A DNA stretch of 64,000 bases from Aeromicrobium sp. (GCF_023146395.1 NZ_JAGLCD010000017.1:81134-145133); one strand, 5' to 3'. Positions 28,615 through 37,664 are shown, counted from the stretch's first letter. The notes: a model not told the origin generated them from the sequence alone. Made by a program: numbers and translations.

Positions 28615-28705
28615 GATTCGCCGACGATTCTATCGGGCAGCCACGAGTCTGCTGCGGGTTCGACGTCACGTCCTGGCCCGGCGCGCCAGGTCGGTCGAAC
28701 GGGCC

Positions 28706-28711
28706 TAGGGT
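28706..28711 (+). promoter_or_regulatory. Predicted -10 element of the anti-sigma-like ATPase gene
   Basis: TAGGGT lies 44 bases before the GTG at 28756. The predicted leader holds a good Shine-Dalgarno (GAGGAGG), so this is a leadered mRNA, unlike many genes here. Confidence 0.45.
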
Positions 28712-28755
28712 GTCGTCGGTGCGGGCCTGAGCGCCCCGAACACGAGGAGGCTGGC

Positions 28756-29142
28756 GTGGCGGCGACCGGGACGACGCAGCTGCCCTTCTCGTCGCGCTCC
28801 CTACGCACGGCACGGCACGAGCTCATGACCTTCCTGGCGCAGCACGGGGTGCGCACGGTCGTCGCCAACGACGCGTTGCTCGTGCTGGGCGAGCTGGCCG
28901 CGAACGCCGTGCGGCACGGCGCGCCGCGCGACGACGGCACGTTCGAGGCCCGGTGGGTGCTCCGCGACGAGATCCTCGTGCTCAGCGTGCACGACGGTGG
29001 CGACAGCGGCACGGTCCACGTCCTGCACGTCGACGAGTCGGCCGTTTCCGGTCGCGGTCTCGCCATCGTCGACCTGCTGGCGGACCGCTGGTGGATCGAG
29101 CGCGACAGCGGCACCCGGATCAGCGCCGAGCTCACGGTCTGA
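28756..29142 (+). CDS. Anti-sigma-factor-type serine kinase (HATPase_c, RsbW-like)
   Basis: The 128-residue product contains only a GHKL ATPase domain: N-box LVLGELAANAVRHGAP, a G1-like VHDGGDSG and the G2 region SGRGLAIVDLLADRW. Such small ATPases bind a sigma factor or phosphorylate an STAS antagonist in partner-switching systems. The GTG at 28756 has AGGAGG at good spacing. It is divergent from a PAS-GAF-SpoIIE phosphatase, which would reverse the phosphorylation. No sigma factor or stand-alone STAS antagonist lies within this window nearby, so targets must be elsewhere. Confidence 0.87.
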   Translation: MAATGTTQLPFSSRSLRTARHELMTFLAQHGVRTVVANDALLVLGELAANAVRHGAPRDDGTFEARWVLRDEILVLSVHDGGDSGTVHVLHVDESAVSGRGLAIVDLLADRWWIERDSGTRISAELTV

Positions 29143-29208
29143 CGCGGCCCTCGAGCCTCCGACGACCATCGACCGGTGCCGTCACCGCGTAGCGACAGAC
29201 GCCGCTCG

Positions 29209-29598
29209 TCAGACGGCGGGCGAGGTGGGGTGGCCGTACGGGCCGGCCGCACGACCCTTGGGGTTGGGGCCGTGCTCGTTGTCGGGGTGGGAGTCCTGGG
29301 CGAACCACACGATCAGGATGATCCAGCCGACGATCGGGATGAGGCCGATGAGCTGCAGCCACCCGCTTCGCCCGGTGTCGTGCAGACGGCGAGCGCCGAC
29401 GGCGAGGTTCGGGACGATCGTGGCCAGGAGCAGCAGCGTCTGGACGATCTGGATGCCGATGATGGCGTCGATGATGGCCCCGACGAACGAGACGATGACG
29501 GTGGCGAGCACCCAGAACCAGTACTCCGAGCGCCGTGCGCGCCCGGTGAAGGTGGCGTACTGGGACAGCACACTGGAGACGGCTTGTTGCAGGTTCAC
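29209..29598 (-). CDS. DUF805 family membrane protein
   Basis: The 129-residue product follows the DUF805 layout: NLQQAVSSVLSQYATFTGRA RRSEYW at the N-terminus, four membrane helices, the conserved VGARRLHDTGRSGWLQLIGL, and the ending IVWFAQDSHPDNEHGPN. The function of the family is unknown. The GTG at 29598 is chosen because the conserved domain starts there. It converges with the ATPase gene at 28756 and is preceded on its strand by the Imm-5-like gene about 110 bp upstream. Confidence 0.88.
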   Translation of the reverse strand: MNLQQAVSSVLSQYATFTGRARRSEYWFWVLATVIVSFVGAIIDAIIGIQIVQTLLLLATIVPNLAVGARRLHDTGRSGWLQLIGLIPIVGWIILIVWFAQDSHPDNEHGPNPKGRAAGPYGHPTSPAV

Positions 29599-29709
29599 GG
29601 TAGCTCCGAGCGATTGGCGGGCGGTGGTGCACAACCTAGAGCCACGCCGTGCTTCTGCGCGCGGAAAACGGCAAGCTCCCGGTCGCTGTCCCACCCACGC
29701 AGGATCGGT

Positions 29710-30261
29710 TCAGGCCGGCGTCGACCCGACCTGGGCCTGGATCTCACGGATCGTCGACCCCACGACGCCGCCCGCCAGCAGTCCCGGGCCGAGCGGGCCG
29801 GACCGATCCGAGCCGAGCGGTGGGAGCAGCCGCAGGGCCGCGCGGCAAGCCTCGTCCAGCTGGTCGAGCTGCCACTGCACCTCTGCCGCGATCGCCTCAG
29901 CGCCGTCGGGGGCGGCGAGCGCGACAGCCTTGACCGCGTAGCCGGCGGCCCCCAGCGCGTGGGCGCCCATGTGGGCCACCGCTGAGGCCTGCCCCACCGC
30001 CCGAGCCGCGGCAGCGCCGGCGGGAGTCGACACCTGCGACGCGGCCCTCACGGCGACCAGGCGTCTGCCGATCTCCTCGGCCGCACTGCTGCGACCGTCC
30101 GCGTAGGCATAGGTGCGGGCCAAGGCGTGCGCGACGTCGCCCACGGCCGCGGCATCACCGTCGACGAGGGGAAACACTCGTTCGGCACACGCGGCCGCCC
30201 ACCGGGCAAGCAGTCGCCGGTCGGGGTCGCTGAGCGTCTGGATCGAGGTCATCTCCTGCAT
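29710..30261 (-). CDS. Helical protein resembling Imm-5-like putative immunity proteins
   Basis: The 183-residue product is almost entirely alpha-helical and alanine-rich. The stretch LARWAAACAERVFPLVDG, followed by AARAVGQASAVAHMGAHALG and AAGYAVKAVAL, fits the pattern I associate with the actinobacterial Imm-5-like family. No toxin gene with a matching polymorphic C-terminus is adjacent, so an immunity role is not supported by context. The start may be ATG 30261 or 30252. It is divergent from the hypothetical gene at 30344. Confidence 0.55.
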   Translation of the reverse strand: MQEMTSIQTLSDPDRRLLARWAAACAERVFPLVDGDAAAVGDVAHALARTYAYADGRSSAAEEIGRRLVAVRAASQVSTPAGAAAARAVGQASAVAHMGAHALGAAGYAVKAVALAAPDGAEAIAAEVQWQLDQLDEACRAALRLLPPLGSDRSGPLGPGLLAGGVVGSTIREIQAQVGSTPA

Positions 30262-30343
30262 TCTCGTCGACGATCACGACACTCCACCCGGCTCGGCTCT
30301 CCGCGCGTGCCGCGAGCGGTCTTCGGCAGGCGATGATGGGGTC

Positions 30344-30877
30344 ATGTCGACCACGACTCCCGCCGATCTCACCGTGTGGCGCCGTCTGCAGGACGCCGGT
30401 CAGGCGACCCCGTGGCCGCCGGGGGTGCGCATGCTCGCCGACGGCGAGCACCCGGCCGTGCTCGACACCGTCGGCCTGACGGTCGAAGGACTCGCGGACC
30501 CCGATGCCGCCGCCCGCGCTCGCGCCGTGGCCGAGACGGCCGCGCTCGTCCGCTGGGTCGTCGAGAACGACGACGAGCACGTGGCGTTCGGGTACTGGCG
30601 GGGGCCGGACGACCTGCCGCTCGACGATGCACCCGTGGTCGCGCTGGACGCCGACGGCCAGTTCGAGATGCTGCGCGGCTCGACCCTCAGCGAGGCCCTG
30701 ACCGACGAGTACGGCCAGTGGTCGCACGCGGACTACACCGCGCTCGTCACGGAGTGCCGTTCGCAGGGCGTCGCGATCAGCGCCGACGATCCCGACGACC
30801 TGGTCGAGCCCGAGGTGTCGCCGACGCCGGCGGCGCATCTCGCCGTCCGCTACGAGGCGCTGCGGACGCCCAGCTGA
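30344..30877 (+). CDS. Hypothetical protein, possibly SMI1/KNR4-like
   Basis: The 177-residue soluble product has no signal or membrane segment. Features are VWRRLQDAGQATPWPPGVRM, then a region with YWRGPDDLPLDDAPVVALDADGQ (split here as YWRG and PVVALDADGQFEML), which loosely resembles SMI1/KNR4-type folds with their aromatic and acidic strands. I cannot assign it firmly. The ATG at 30344 lies six bases after GATGAT. The alpha/beta hydrolase gene follows 77 bp downstream. Confidence 0.6.
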   Translation: MSTTTPADLTVWRRLQDAGQATPWPPGVRMLADGEHPAVLDTVGLTVEGLADPDAAARARAVAETAALVRWVVENDDEHVAFGYWRGPDDLPLDDAPVVALDADGQFEMLRGSTLSEALTDEYGQWSHADYTALVTECRSQGVAISADDPDDLVEPEVSPTPAAHLAVRYEALRTPS

Positions 30878-30954
30878 CACCTCGTGGCTGGCGACCGCCC
30901 CACGGGCTACCGTGGGCGGGCCCGGTTCACCCCACCACGGCGAGGACAACCACC

Positions 30955-31812
30955 ATGGCGCACGTCGACCCCCGGAAGGTCGTGCTCCACGGGCACGACC
31001 TCTCCTACACCGACCGTGGCGAGGGCCCCGTGGTGCTGTTCATCCACGGAATCCTGGGCTCGCAGCAGCAGTGGGCCCACCTGGTCGACGCGATGGACGA
31101 CGACCACCGGGTGGTCCTGCCCGACCTGTTCGGCCACGGCGAGTCCGCCAAGCCGATGGGCGACTACTCGCTGAGCTCCCACGCCGCCACGATGCGTGAT
31201 CTGCTGGACCACCTCGGCGTCGATCACGTGACCCTCGTCGGCCACTCCCTCGGCGGCGGCATCGCGATGCAGTTCTTCTACCTCTTCCCCGAGCGGGTCG
31301 AGCGTCTCGTGCTGGTCTCCAGCGGAGGCCTCGGGCGCGAGGTGAGCATCGCGCTCCGGTCAGCGACCCTGCCCGGCGCCGCCCAGGTGCTGAGCGTGGT
31401 GGCCTCGGCACCCGTGCTGTCACAGGTCGAGACGCTCGGGCGGGTCGCGGCGAAGGCTGGCTGGTGCCCCGGTTCCGACATCACCGCGATCTGGCGAGGC
31501 TTCAGCTCGCTCGGTGACCGCGAGAGCCGCCGCGCGTTCCTCGCCACGACGCGAGCCGTCATCGACATCGGGGGGCAGAGCATCAGCGCCCACGACCACC
31601 TCGAGGACTCGCTGCCCGTGCCGACCATGATCGTGTGGGGCTCGAAGGACCACATGATCCCCGCCTCGCACGCGCGCAGCGCCGCGCAGTCCATGCCCGA
31701 GTGCCGGGTCGAGATCTTCGAGGGCGCAGGGCACTTCCCGCACCTTGACGACCCTGATCGCTTCGCCCGCGTGCTGCGCGAGTTCATCGCGTCCGACACC
31801 GGCGACGCCTGA
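30955..31812 (+). CDS. Alpha/beta hydrolase
   Basis: The 285-residue product has the alpha/beta hydrolase fold. VVLFIHGILGSQQQW gives the oxyanion-hole HG, VTLVGHSLGGGIAMQFF the nucleophile Ser, MIVWGSKDHMIP the acid, and GAGHFPHLDDPDRF the catalytic His. The substrate (ester, epoxide or C-C bond) cannot be told. The ATG at 30955 is preceded by GAGGA at slightly long spacing. A TACCGT hexamer at 30908-30913 could be its -10 element. It converges with a small membrane-protein gene. Confidence 0.92.
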   Translation: MAHVDPRKVVLHGHDLSYTDRGEGPVVLFIHGILGSQQQWAHLVDAMDDDHRVVLPDLFGHGESAKPMGDYSLSSHAATMRDLLDHLGVDHVTLVGHSLGGGIAMQFFYLFPERVERLVLVSSGGLGREVSIALRSATLPGAAQVLSVVASAPVLSQVETLGRVAAKAGWCPGSDITAIWRGFSSLGDRESRRAFLATTRAVIDIGGQSISAHDHLEDSLPVPTMIVWGSKDHMIPASHARSAAQSMPECRVEIFEGAGHFPHLDDPDRFARVLREFIASDTGDA

Positions 31813-31818
31813 CCTGAT

Positions 31819-32022
31819 CTACCGGTCGGCCTCCCTCACCGCGGCCCGCGCAGCGGCCACCGCCAGCACCGTCACGGCAGCACACACCAGGAACGAGCCG
31901 AGCTCGCCGGCGCGAACCGTGATGAACGCTCCGACGGAACCGGCCGCCGCACAAGCAGCCAGCATGACGGCGTTGGCGCGCAGCGCGAACCGTGCCCACG
32001 GGGGTCGTCGTCGCATCGGCAT
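31819..32022 (-). CDS. Small two-helix membrane protein, unknown function
   Basis: The 67-residue product has a basic N-terminus (MPMRRRPPWARF) and two hydrophobic segments (AVMLAACAAAGSVGAFITV and FLVCAAVTVLAVAAARAAV). No family was recognised. It lies between the convergent hydrolase gene and the DUF2254 gene. It is short and has no strong ribosome binding site, so it may not be real; the membrane pattern and lack of a competing gene favour it. Confidence 0.5.
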   Translation of the reverse strand: MPMRRRPPWARFALRANAVMLAACAAAGSVGAFITVRAGELGSFLVCAAVTVLAVAAARAAVREADR

Positions 32023-32117
32023 GCCGTCACCTGCTGTCCTGGCTTCACGAGCAACCTAGGCGAGGTTCGGACGCCCCGCCGACGACCGTCCAGCGCACAG
32101 GGCCGGTCGTCGGCGAG

Positions 32118-33518
32118 TCAGGTGCCGAAGCCCGCCGAGTCACCGTCGCCGCGAAGACGGTCTCGGACCGTCTCGAGACGCCGCAGCGACTCACGCGTGG
32201 TCGCGGGATCGTCGCCCAGCACCTGCAGCTGCTCCTCCAGGGCCGCGAGCTGACGACCCAGCTCGTCGCGCACTCCGGGCTCGCCCGTGACGTAGGCCAG
32301 CTCGTCGACCGTCTGCAGCAGACGGTCGACCACGGCCGGGCTGGCGGCTCCGTGGTGGCGCATCGGCGAGAGGGCCGCACGGATCCGGTCGGCTGACGTC
32401 ACGGGTGAGGTCACGACCCGCAGGGCGCCCGCCCCGTCGGCCAGGCCGGGCGGCATCGGGGACATCGCCGCGGTGCGCACCGTGATGGCGCTCAGGTGGC
32501 CGAGGGCGTGCACCGCCGTCGTCGGGTCATTGACGCCGGGCGACAGGGCACGCAGCGCGATGTCGAGGATCTGCTGGATCCCGAAGTCGACATCCTCTGA
32601 CGAGGTGCGTTCGTACCCGACGACGTGGGCGCACCGGACCGACTCCTCGAGCGCCTCGACCGCCTCGCGATCGGGAGCGGCCGCCTCGACACTGCTCCAC
32701 CAGTACGCCAGCGGAGTGCCGGCGACCACGTTCTCCCCGATGTGCCGCGCCTCCTGGATCACGATGCCGTGCTTCGTCGCCGCCTCCACGAGCGCCAGGC
32801 GGTCACGGCTCGTGACGAAACCGCTCTGGTCCGCCGTCACGACGTGCCGGTGCGGAGGAACGACGATCGCCCCGGCGAAGGCGACCGCCGCGCTGTGCCG
32901 CTCGGACTCACGGTCGATCACGTCGTCGGTCTCGGCGTGGATCTCCTTGAGGATCGTCTCGACCCGCAGCTGCGCCGCCAGGTGCGCCAGGAACAGCACG
33001 AGCATGACCATGCTCACCAACGTCAGCACGAACGCCAAGGTCACCGAGACCCGCGGGACGAACTCCGCCGCCGACTCGCCCTCGGAGCGGATCGTGCGGA
33101 GCACCGTGATCGCGAACGCGAAGGTGCCGAGGAAGGTCGCGAGCGTCCAGTGCACGTGGCGGTCGCGGGCGAACATGCGCAGGACGCGGGGAGACGCCTG
33201 GCTGCTGGCCAGCTGCAGCGCGACCACCGTGAGTGAGAACGTCAACGACGTCGCCGTGATCAGCGAGCCCGCGATCGACGACAGGACCGACCGGGCGGTG
33301 TCGGCGCCGCCGTTGAACACGAACGAGTCGACGCCGAGCGGCAGCGCGCCGTCGACCAGCAGGTCGATCCGCGGCAGCGCCAGACCCACCCCGACGGCGG
33401 CCAGGATCACGACCACCGGGATCGGCCAGAGGCGGGACTCGACCGACTCGGCAAGACGGGCCCAGCCTCCTCGCCGCCGGGCACTGGCGGCGCGCCGCCC
33501 CGAGGTACGTCCACTCAC
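32118..33518 (-). CDS. DUF2254 family membrane protein
   Basis: The 466-residue product has four membrane helices in the first 180 residues (VVILAAVGVGLALP, SIAGSLITATSLTFSLTVVA, FLGTFAFAITVLRTI, LTLVSMVMLVLFLAHLAAQL) and a large soluble C-terminal part with DFGIQQILDIALRALSPGVN, the signature of DUF2254. The function is unknown. The GTG at 33518 is chosen over an upstream GTG at 33551 because AGGAGG lies nine bases before it. It is divergent from the SLC13 transporter gene. Confidence 0.88.
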   Translation of the reverse strand: MSGRTSGRRAASARRRGGWARLAESVESRLWPIPVVVILAAVGVGLALPRIDLLVDGALPLGVDSFVFNGGADTARSVLSSIAGSLITATSLTFSLTVVALQLASSQASPRVLRMFARDRHVHWTLATFLGTFAFAITVLRTIRSEGESAAEFVPRVSVTLAFVLTLVSMVMLVLFLAHLAAQLRVETILKEIHAETDDVIDRESERHSAAVAFAGAIVVPPHRHVVTADQSGFVTSRDRLALVEAATKHGIVIQEARHIGENVVAGTPLAYWWSSVEAAAPDREAVEALEESVRCAHVVGYERTSSEDVDFGIQQILDIALRALSPGVNDPTTAVHALGHLSAITVRTAAMSPMPPGLADGAGALRVVTSPVTSADRIRAALSPMRHHGAASPAVVDRLLQTVDELAYVTGEPGVRDELGRQLAALEEQLQVLGDDPATTRESLRRLETVRDRLRGDGDSAGFGT

Positions 33519-33650
33519 GGCACTCGTCCTCCTGTGACTGCGGCGGGGCACCGATCGGGTGCGCGGGTCCGAGCTCCGCTCGGAGGTTCAACCTAGCTCC
33601 ACCCCATCACCGTCGGTCACGACCGTTATGTACACAACCGCGACGCAGCC

Positions 33651-33666
33651 CGTGACCGATGTCACA
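33651..33666 (+). promoter_or_regulatory. CRP/GlxR-type operator upstream of the SLC13 transporter
   Basis: The 16-mer CGTGACCGATGTCACA has the core GTGA-N6-TCAC of CRP-family sites and departs from the full TGTGA-N6-TCACA only at the first base. Its centre lies about 48 bases before the transporter ATG. A cAMP- or CRP-like regulator would link dicarboxylate uptake to carbon status. Sequence match only. Confidence 0.55.
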
Positions 33667-33706
33667 TTCGAAGGACCAGTACGACCGTCCCAGGAAAGTG
33701 AGCACC

Positions 33707-35314
33707 ATGAGCGCAACCACGGAACACGTCGAGAACCAGGCCAGACACGACGCCGGCCCACGTCCCGGCGCCTCCGAGAACCTCCTTTCCCCGCGCCGCG
33801 TCTGGATCGGACGCGGCCTCGGCGTCGTCCTGGCCCTCGCCGTCTACCTGCTGCTGCCGCAGGACGACGCACTGTCGGACTCGGCCCGCGCCACGGCAGC
33901 GATCGTGACCCTGGTCGCCATCTGGTGGATGAGCGAAGCGATGCCGCTGGCCGCCACCTCGCTGGTGCCGATCGTGGCCCTGCCGTTGGCGGGCGTGCTC
34001 CCGGTGGCCGAGGCCACCGCGCCGTACGCCTCCACCACGGTGTTCCTCTTCATGGGCGGCTTCATGATCGCCCTGGCGATGCAGAAGTGGAACCTGCACA
34101 AGCGGATCGCCTTGCTCGTGATGCGCGTGATCGGCACCCAGCCCCGGCAGCTGATCCTCGGCGTGATGGTCGCGACCGCTTTCCTCTCCATGTGGGTGAG
34201 CAACACCGCGACGACCCTGATGATGCTGCCGATCGGCATCAGCGTCCTCGCCCTGGTGGCCACACCGGACCCGAGCAGGACGTCCGACGATCCCGGCAGT
34301 GGGCCGGTGTCGGACATGTTCGCCGACAAGGACACGAAGAACTTCGCCACCAGCCTGATGCTGTCCATCGCCTTCGCCGCGACGATCGGCGGCCTCGCCA
34401 CCCTGATCGGCAGCCCGCCCAACCTGATCCTGGCCGGATTCGTCGAGGAGTCCCTGGGCGTCACGATCGGCTTCGCCGACTGGATGAAGATCGGTGTGCC
34501 GCTCTCGGCGGTCTTCCTGCTGCTCGCCTGGCTGCTGCTCACCCGGGTGATCTACCCGACCAAGCTGTCCGCCGTCGTGGGGGGCAAGGACGTGCTGCGC
34601 AACGAGCTCGCCAAGCTGGGACCGATGTCGCGCGGCGAGTGGGTGGTGCTGGGCGTCTTCGTCTCCGCCGCCGTGCTGTGGATCAGCCGTGAGCCGCTCT
34701 CCGGCTCGGAGACCGTGACGTCGCTGCTTCCGTTCGTCGCGAACCTCGACGACTCGATCATCGCGATCGGCGCCGCCCTGGCCCTGTTCCTCATCCCCGC
34801 CACGCGGGAGCGGGGCACGACCACGATGACCCTGGACTGGCGCACCGCCCAGTCCGGCATCCCGTGGGGCGTGCTGCTGCTCTTCGGCGGTGGTCTCAGC
34901 CTGGCCAAGGCCGTGCAGCAGACAGGTCTGAGCGAGTACATCGGCACCCAGGTCAGCGGCTTCGGGGTCCTCCCGGTCGTGCTGATGATCGGCGCCGTCT
35001 GCCTGGTCATCCTGATGCTCACCGAGCTGACCAGCAACACCGCCACCGCGGCGACCTTCCTGCCCGTCCTGGGCGGCGTCGCTCTCGGCCTGGGCATCGA
35101 CCCGATGCTGCTGCTGGTCCCGGCCGCCTTCGCCGCCACCTGCAGCTTCATGCTGCCGGTGGGCACGCCGCCGAACGCCATCGTGTTCGGCTCGGGCCAC
35201 GTCACGATGGGCCAGATGATCCGCGCCGGGGTGTGGCTGAACCTCCTCGGCGTCGTGCTCATCACGGGCGCCACGATGCTGCTGGGCGAGTGGGCGCTGG
35301 GCATCACGATGTGA
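33707..35314 (+). CDS. SLC13/DASS family dicarboxylate or anion:sodium symporter
   Basis: The 535-residue product has about 12 membrane helices and both SNT signatures of the DASS family: WVSNTATTLMMLPIGIS in the first half and TELTSNTATAATFLPV in the second, plus LIGSPPNLI and MLPVGTPPNAIVFG, which form the substrate loops. Members take up C4-dicarboxylates, citrate or sulfate with sodium. The ATG at 33707 has AGGAAAG upstream; an earlier in-frame ATG at 33659 is less likely. It is followed by a CitA/DcuS-like kinase and its response regulator, as is common for C4-dicarboxylate or citrate systems. Confidence 0.92.
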   Translation: MSATTEHVENQARHDAGPRPGASENLLSPRRVWIGRGLGVVLALAVYLLLPQDDALSDSARATAAIVTLVAIWWMSEAMPLAATSLVPIVALPLAGVLPVAEATAPYASTTVFLFMGGFMIALAMQKWNLHKRIALLVMRVIGTQPRQLILGVMVATAFLSMWVSNTATTLMMLPIGISVLALVATPDPSRTSDDPGSGPVSDMFADKDTKNFATSLMLSIAFAATIGGLATLIGSPPNLILAGFVEESLGVTIGFADWMKIGVPLSAVFLLLAWLLLTRVIYPTKLSAVVGGKDVLRNELAKLGPMSRGEWVVLGVFVSAAVLWISREPLSGSETVTSLLPFVANLDDSIIAIGAALALFLIPATRERGTTTMTLDWRTAQSGIPWGVLLLFGGGLSLAKAVQQTGLSEYIGTQVSGFGVLPVVLMIGAVCLVILMLTELTSNTATAATFLPVLGGVALGLGIDPMLLLVPAAFAATCSFMLPVGTPPNAIVFGSGHVTMGQMIRAGVWLNLLGVVLITGATMLLGEWALGITM

Positions 35315-35382
35315 CACCAGCCGTCACGACGAGCAGCACGATCACGCGACCACTGGCGCACGAACGATGGAAGACTAGGCAG

Positions 35383-36984
35383 ATGGCACGACGGTTGAGC
35401 CTCGCCCGGCAGGTCTTCGTGCTCCAGCTCACCGTGATCGTGCTGCTCGTCGGCGCGGGAGGACTCCTGGCCTACCTCGACGCCCGGAGCACCAGCGAGA
35501 ACAGCGCCGAACGCCGGGTCCTGACCCTGGCCCTCGGACTCGCCGAGCTCCCCAGCGTGGGCGAGGCGCTCACCCTCGACGACCCGTCGGTCGTGCTCCA
35601 GCCGCTGGCCGAGTCCGTGCGCCGCGCCACCGGCGCCGACTTCATCGTGTTCATGGCCCCCGACCGGACCCGCTACTCCCACCCCAGTCCGGAGCTGGTC
35701 GGCGAGAAGTTCCTGGGCACCATCGACCCGGCCCTCGCCGGCGAGCCGCTGACCGAGACCTACCCCGGGACCCTGGGCCCGTCCGTGCGGGCGGTGGTCC
35801 CGATCTTCGACAGCGACGGGGACGTCGTCGCCCTGGTGTCGATCGGCATCCTGCGCGGTGAGATCGGCCGGGAGCTCCAGCAGCGGGTCCCGCTGCTGCT
35901 GGGCGTCTCCGGCGCCGCCCTGGCCATCGCCGCCTGGGGGTCGCTGGCGATCAGCCGGCGGCTGAGCCGCCAGACCCTGGGGCTCGGTCCCGACGAGATC
36001 ACCCGGATGTACGAGCAGCACGACGCGGTGCTCCACGCCGTGCACGAGGGCCTGGTGATCGTCGACCCCGGCGGCCGGATCGTCCTGGTCAACGACGAGG
36101 CGGTCCGCCTGCTCGGCCTCCCCCCGGGGTCGGTCGACCCCGGGCCGCTGACGGCGTCCGACGTCGACGCCCCCCTCGGCTCCCACCTCGCGAGCGGCCG
36201 TCCGGTGGACGACCTGCTCGTCGTCCACCGGGACCGGGTCCTCGTGGTGAACTCCGAGCTGGCCGCCAAGGACGGCCGGATCCTCGGGACGGTCACGACG
36301 CTGCGCGACCACACCGATCTCGAGGCGCTGACCGGCGAGCTCGACACGGCCCGAGGATTCGCCGAGGCGCTGCGTGCCCAGGCGCACGAGTCGGCCAACC
36401 GGCTCCACACCGTGGTGACCATGATCGAGCTGGGCAATCCCGAGCGTGCCGTCGAGTTCGCGACCGAGGAGCTCGCCACGACGCAGCAGCTCACCGACCG
36501 GGTGGTGGGCACCGTCGAGGAGCCTGCGCTCGCGGCCCTGTTGCTCGCCAAGGCGGCTCAGGCACACGAGAAGGGGGTCGAGTTCGTCATCACCCCCGAC
36601 AGCCGCGTCGGCGAGGTGGGCATCTCCTCCCGAGACCTGGTCACCCTGGTCGGCAACCTGGTCGACAACGCGATCGACGCCGCCCTCGCCGGTGGGCCCC
36701 CGCGCCGGGTGACGCTCACCGCCACCTCCTCCGACGAGGGGTTGCGCCTGGTCGTCGCCGACTCCGGCGCCGGCATCGATCCCGACCACCTCGACGATGC
36801 CTTCACGCGTGGCTGGTCGACCAAGCTCAGCGACCAGCCGCACGGCCGAGGCCTGGGACTGGCACTCGTGCGCCAGATCGTCGAGCGCCACCGGGGCAGC
36901 CTCCACGTGGAGTCCGACGGCGGCGCGGTGTTCACCGTCGACCTGCCCGGGGGAGCCGATCCCGCGCACGAGGCCGAGCGATGA
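35383..36984 (+). CDS. Sensor histidine kinase of the CitA/DcuS family
   Basis: The 533-residue product has membrane helices near 11-32 and 168-188 enclosing an extracytoplasmic sensor domain of the sCACHE/PAS type, a cytoplasmic PAS (VHEGLVIVDPGGRIVLVNDE), a short phosphoacceptor helix with the His in LRAQAHESANRLHTVVTMI, and a GHKL domain (VGNLVDNAIDAAL, DSGAGIDPDHL, HGRGLGLALVRQIV). It probably binds a di- or tricarboxylate outside the cell. The ATG at 35383 lies six bases after AAGACT. It overlaps the response regulator gene by 4 bases. Confidence 0.92.
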   Translation: MARRLSLARQVFVLQLTVIVLLVGAGGLLAYLDARSTSENSAERRVLTLALGLAELPSVGEALTLDDPSVVLQPLAESVRRATGADFIVFMAPDRTRYSHPSPELVGEKFLGTIDPALAGEPLTETYPGTLGPSVRAVVPIFDSDGDVVALVSIGILRGEIGRELQQRVPLLLGVSGAALAIAAWGSLAISRRLSRQTLGLGPDEITRMYEQHDAVLHAVHEGLVIVDPGGRIVLVNDEAVRLLGLPPGSVDPGPLTASDVDAPLGSHLASGRPVDDLLVVHRDRVLVVNSELAAKDGRILGTVTTLRDHTDLEALTGELDTARGFAEALRAQAHESANRLHTVVTMIELGNPERAVEFATEELATTQQLTDRVVGTVEEPALAALLLAKAAQAHEKGVEFVITPDSRVGEVGISSRDLVTLVGNLVDNAIDAALAGGPPRRVTLTATSSDEGLRLVVADSGAGIDPDHLDDAFTRGWSTKLSDQPHGRGLGLALVRQIVERHRGSLHVESDGGAVFTVDLPGGADPAHEAER

Positions 36985-37664
36985 CGGTCAGGACGCTCGT
37001 GGTCGAGGACGACCCGGTGATCGCCGCGGCACACGCCGAGTTCGTGTCACGGGTGGACGGCTTCTCGGTGGCCGGGATCGTCCACCGCGGCAGCGAGGCC
37101 TGGGACTTCGTCGCCACGCACGAGGTCGACCTGGTCCTGCTCGACTTCTACCTGCCGGACATGACCGGCCTCGACGTCTGTCGCGGTCTGCGCAGCCGGG
37201 GCTACCTGGTCGACATCATCGCGGTCACGTCGGCCAGGGACGTGCGGGTGGTGCGCTCGGTGGTCGCCTACGGCGTGGTGCAGTACCTGCTCAAACCGTT
37301 CACCTTCGCAGCGTTCAAGGACAAGCTGCAGCGCTACGCGGACTTCCGCACCCACCTGGACGGCCACGACCTGGAGGCCGCCCAGCAGGATGTCGACCGG
37401 GCGCTGGACGCGCTGCGGGGCACCGCCAGCGCGGCCGTTCCCAAGGGGATGAGCGAGAGCACCCTGACCGCGGTGGTCGACGTCCTGCGGGCGACTCCGG
37501 CCGGCGTCACCGCCCACCAGCTGTCCGAGCAGCTGGGCATGGCACGAGTGACGGCCAGGCGCTACCTCGAGCACCTCGCGGGAGCCAGCCTGGTGGACCG
37601 GGAGCCCCGCTACGGACGCACAGGACGTCCGGAGAACGTCTACCGGTGGCGACGCCACACCTGA
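36981..37664 (+). CDS. Response regulator of the CitB/DcuR family
   Basis: The 227-residue product has a receiver domain with acidic pocket VVEDDPV, phosphoacceptor Asp55 in LVLLDFYLPDMTGLDV, the switch Thr in AVTSARD and Lys in YLLKPFTF, then a C-terminal winged helix (GVTAHQLSEQLGMARVTARR, YGRTGRPENVYRW). CitB/DcuR regulators activate the transporter genes next to them. The ATGA overlap with the kinase gene shows co-translation. The likely target is the SLC13 gene upstream, and possibly other citrate or fumarate genes elsewhere. Confidence 0.93.
   Translation: MTVRTLVVEDDPVIAAAHAEFVSRVDGFSVAGIVHRGSEAWDFVATHEVDLVLLDFYLPDMTGLDVCRGLRSRGYLVDIIAVTSARDVRVVRSVVAYGVVQYLLKPFTFAAFKDKLQRYADFRTHLDGHDLEAAQQDVDRALDALRGTASAAVPKGMSESTLTAVVDVLRATPAGVTAHQLSEQLGMARVTARRYLEHLAGASLVDREPRYGRTGRPENVYRWRRHT

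Noticed and set aside
26422..29142. Plus-strand open frame of about 906 codons through the SpoIIE phosphatase gene
   Set aside because: Only its last 128 codons (28756-29142) look like a protein, the anti-sigma-type ATPase; the rest is antisense to a well-supported phosphatase.
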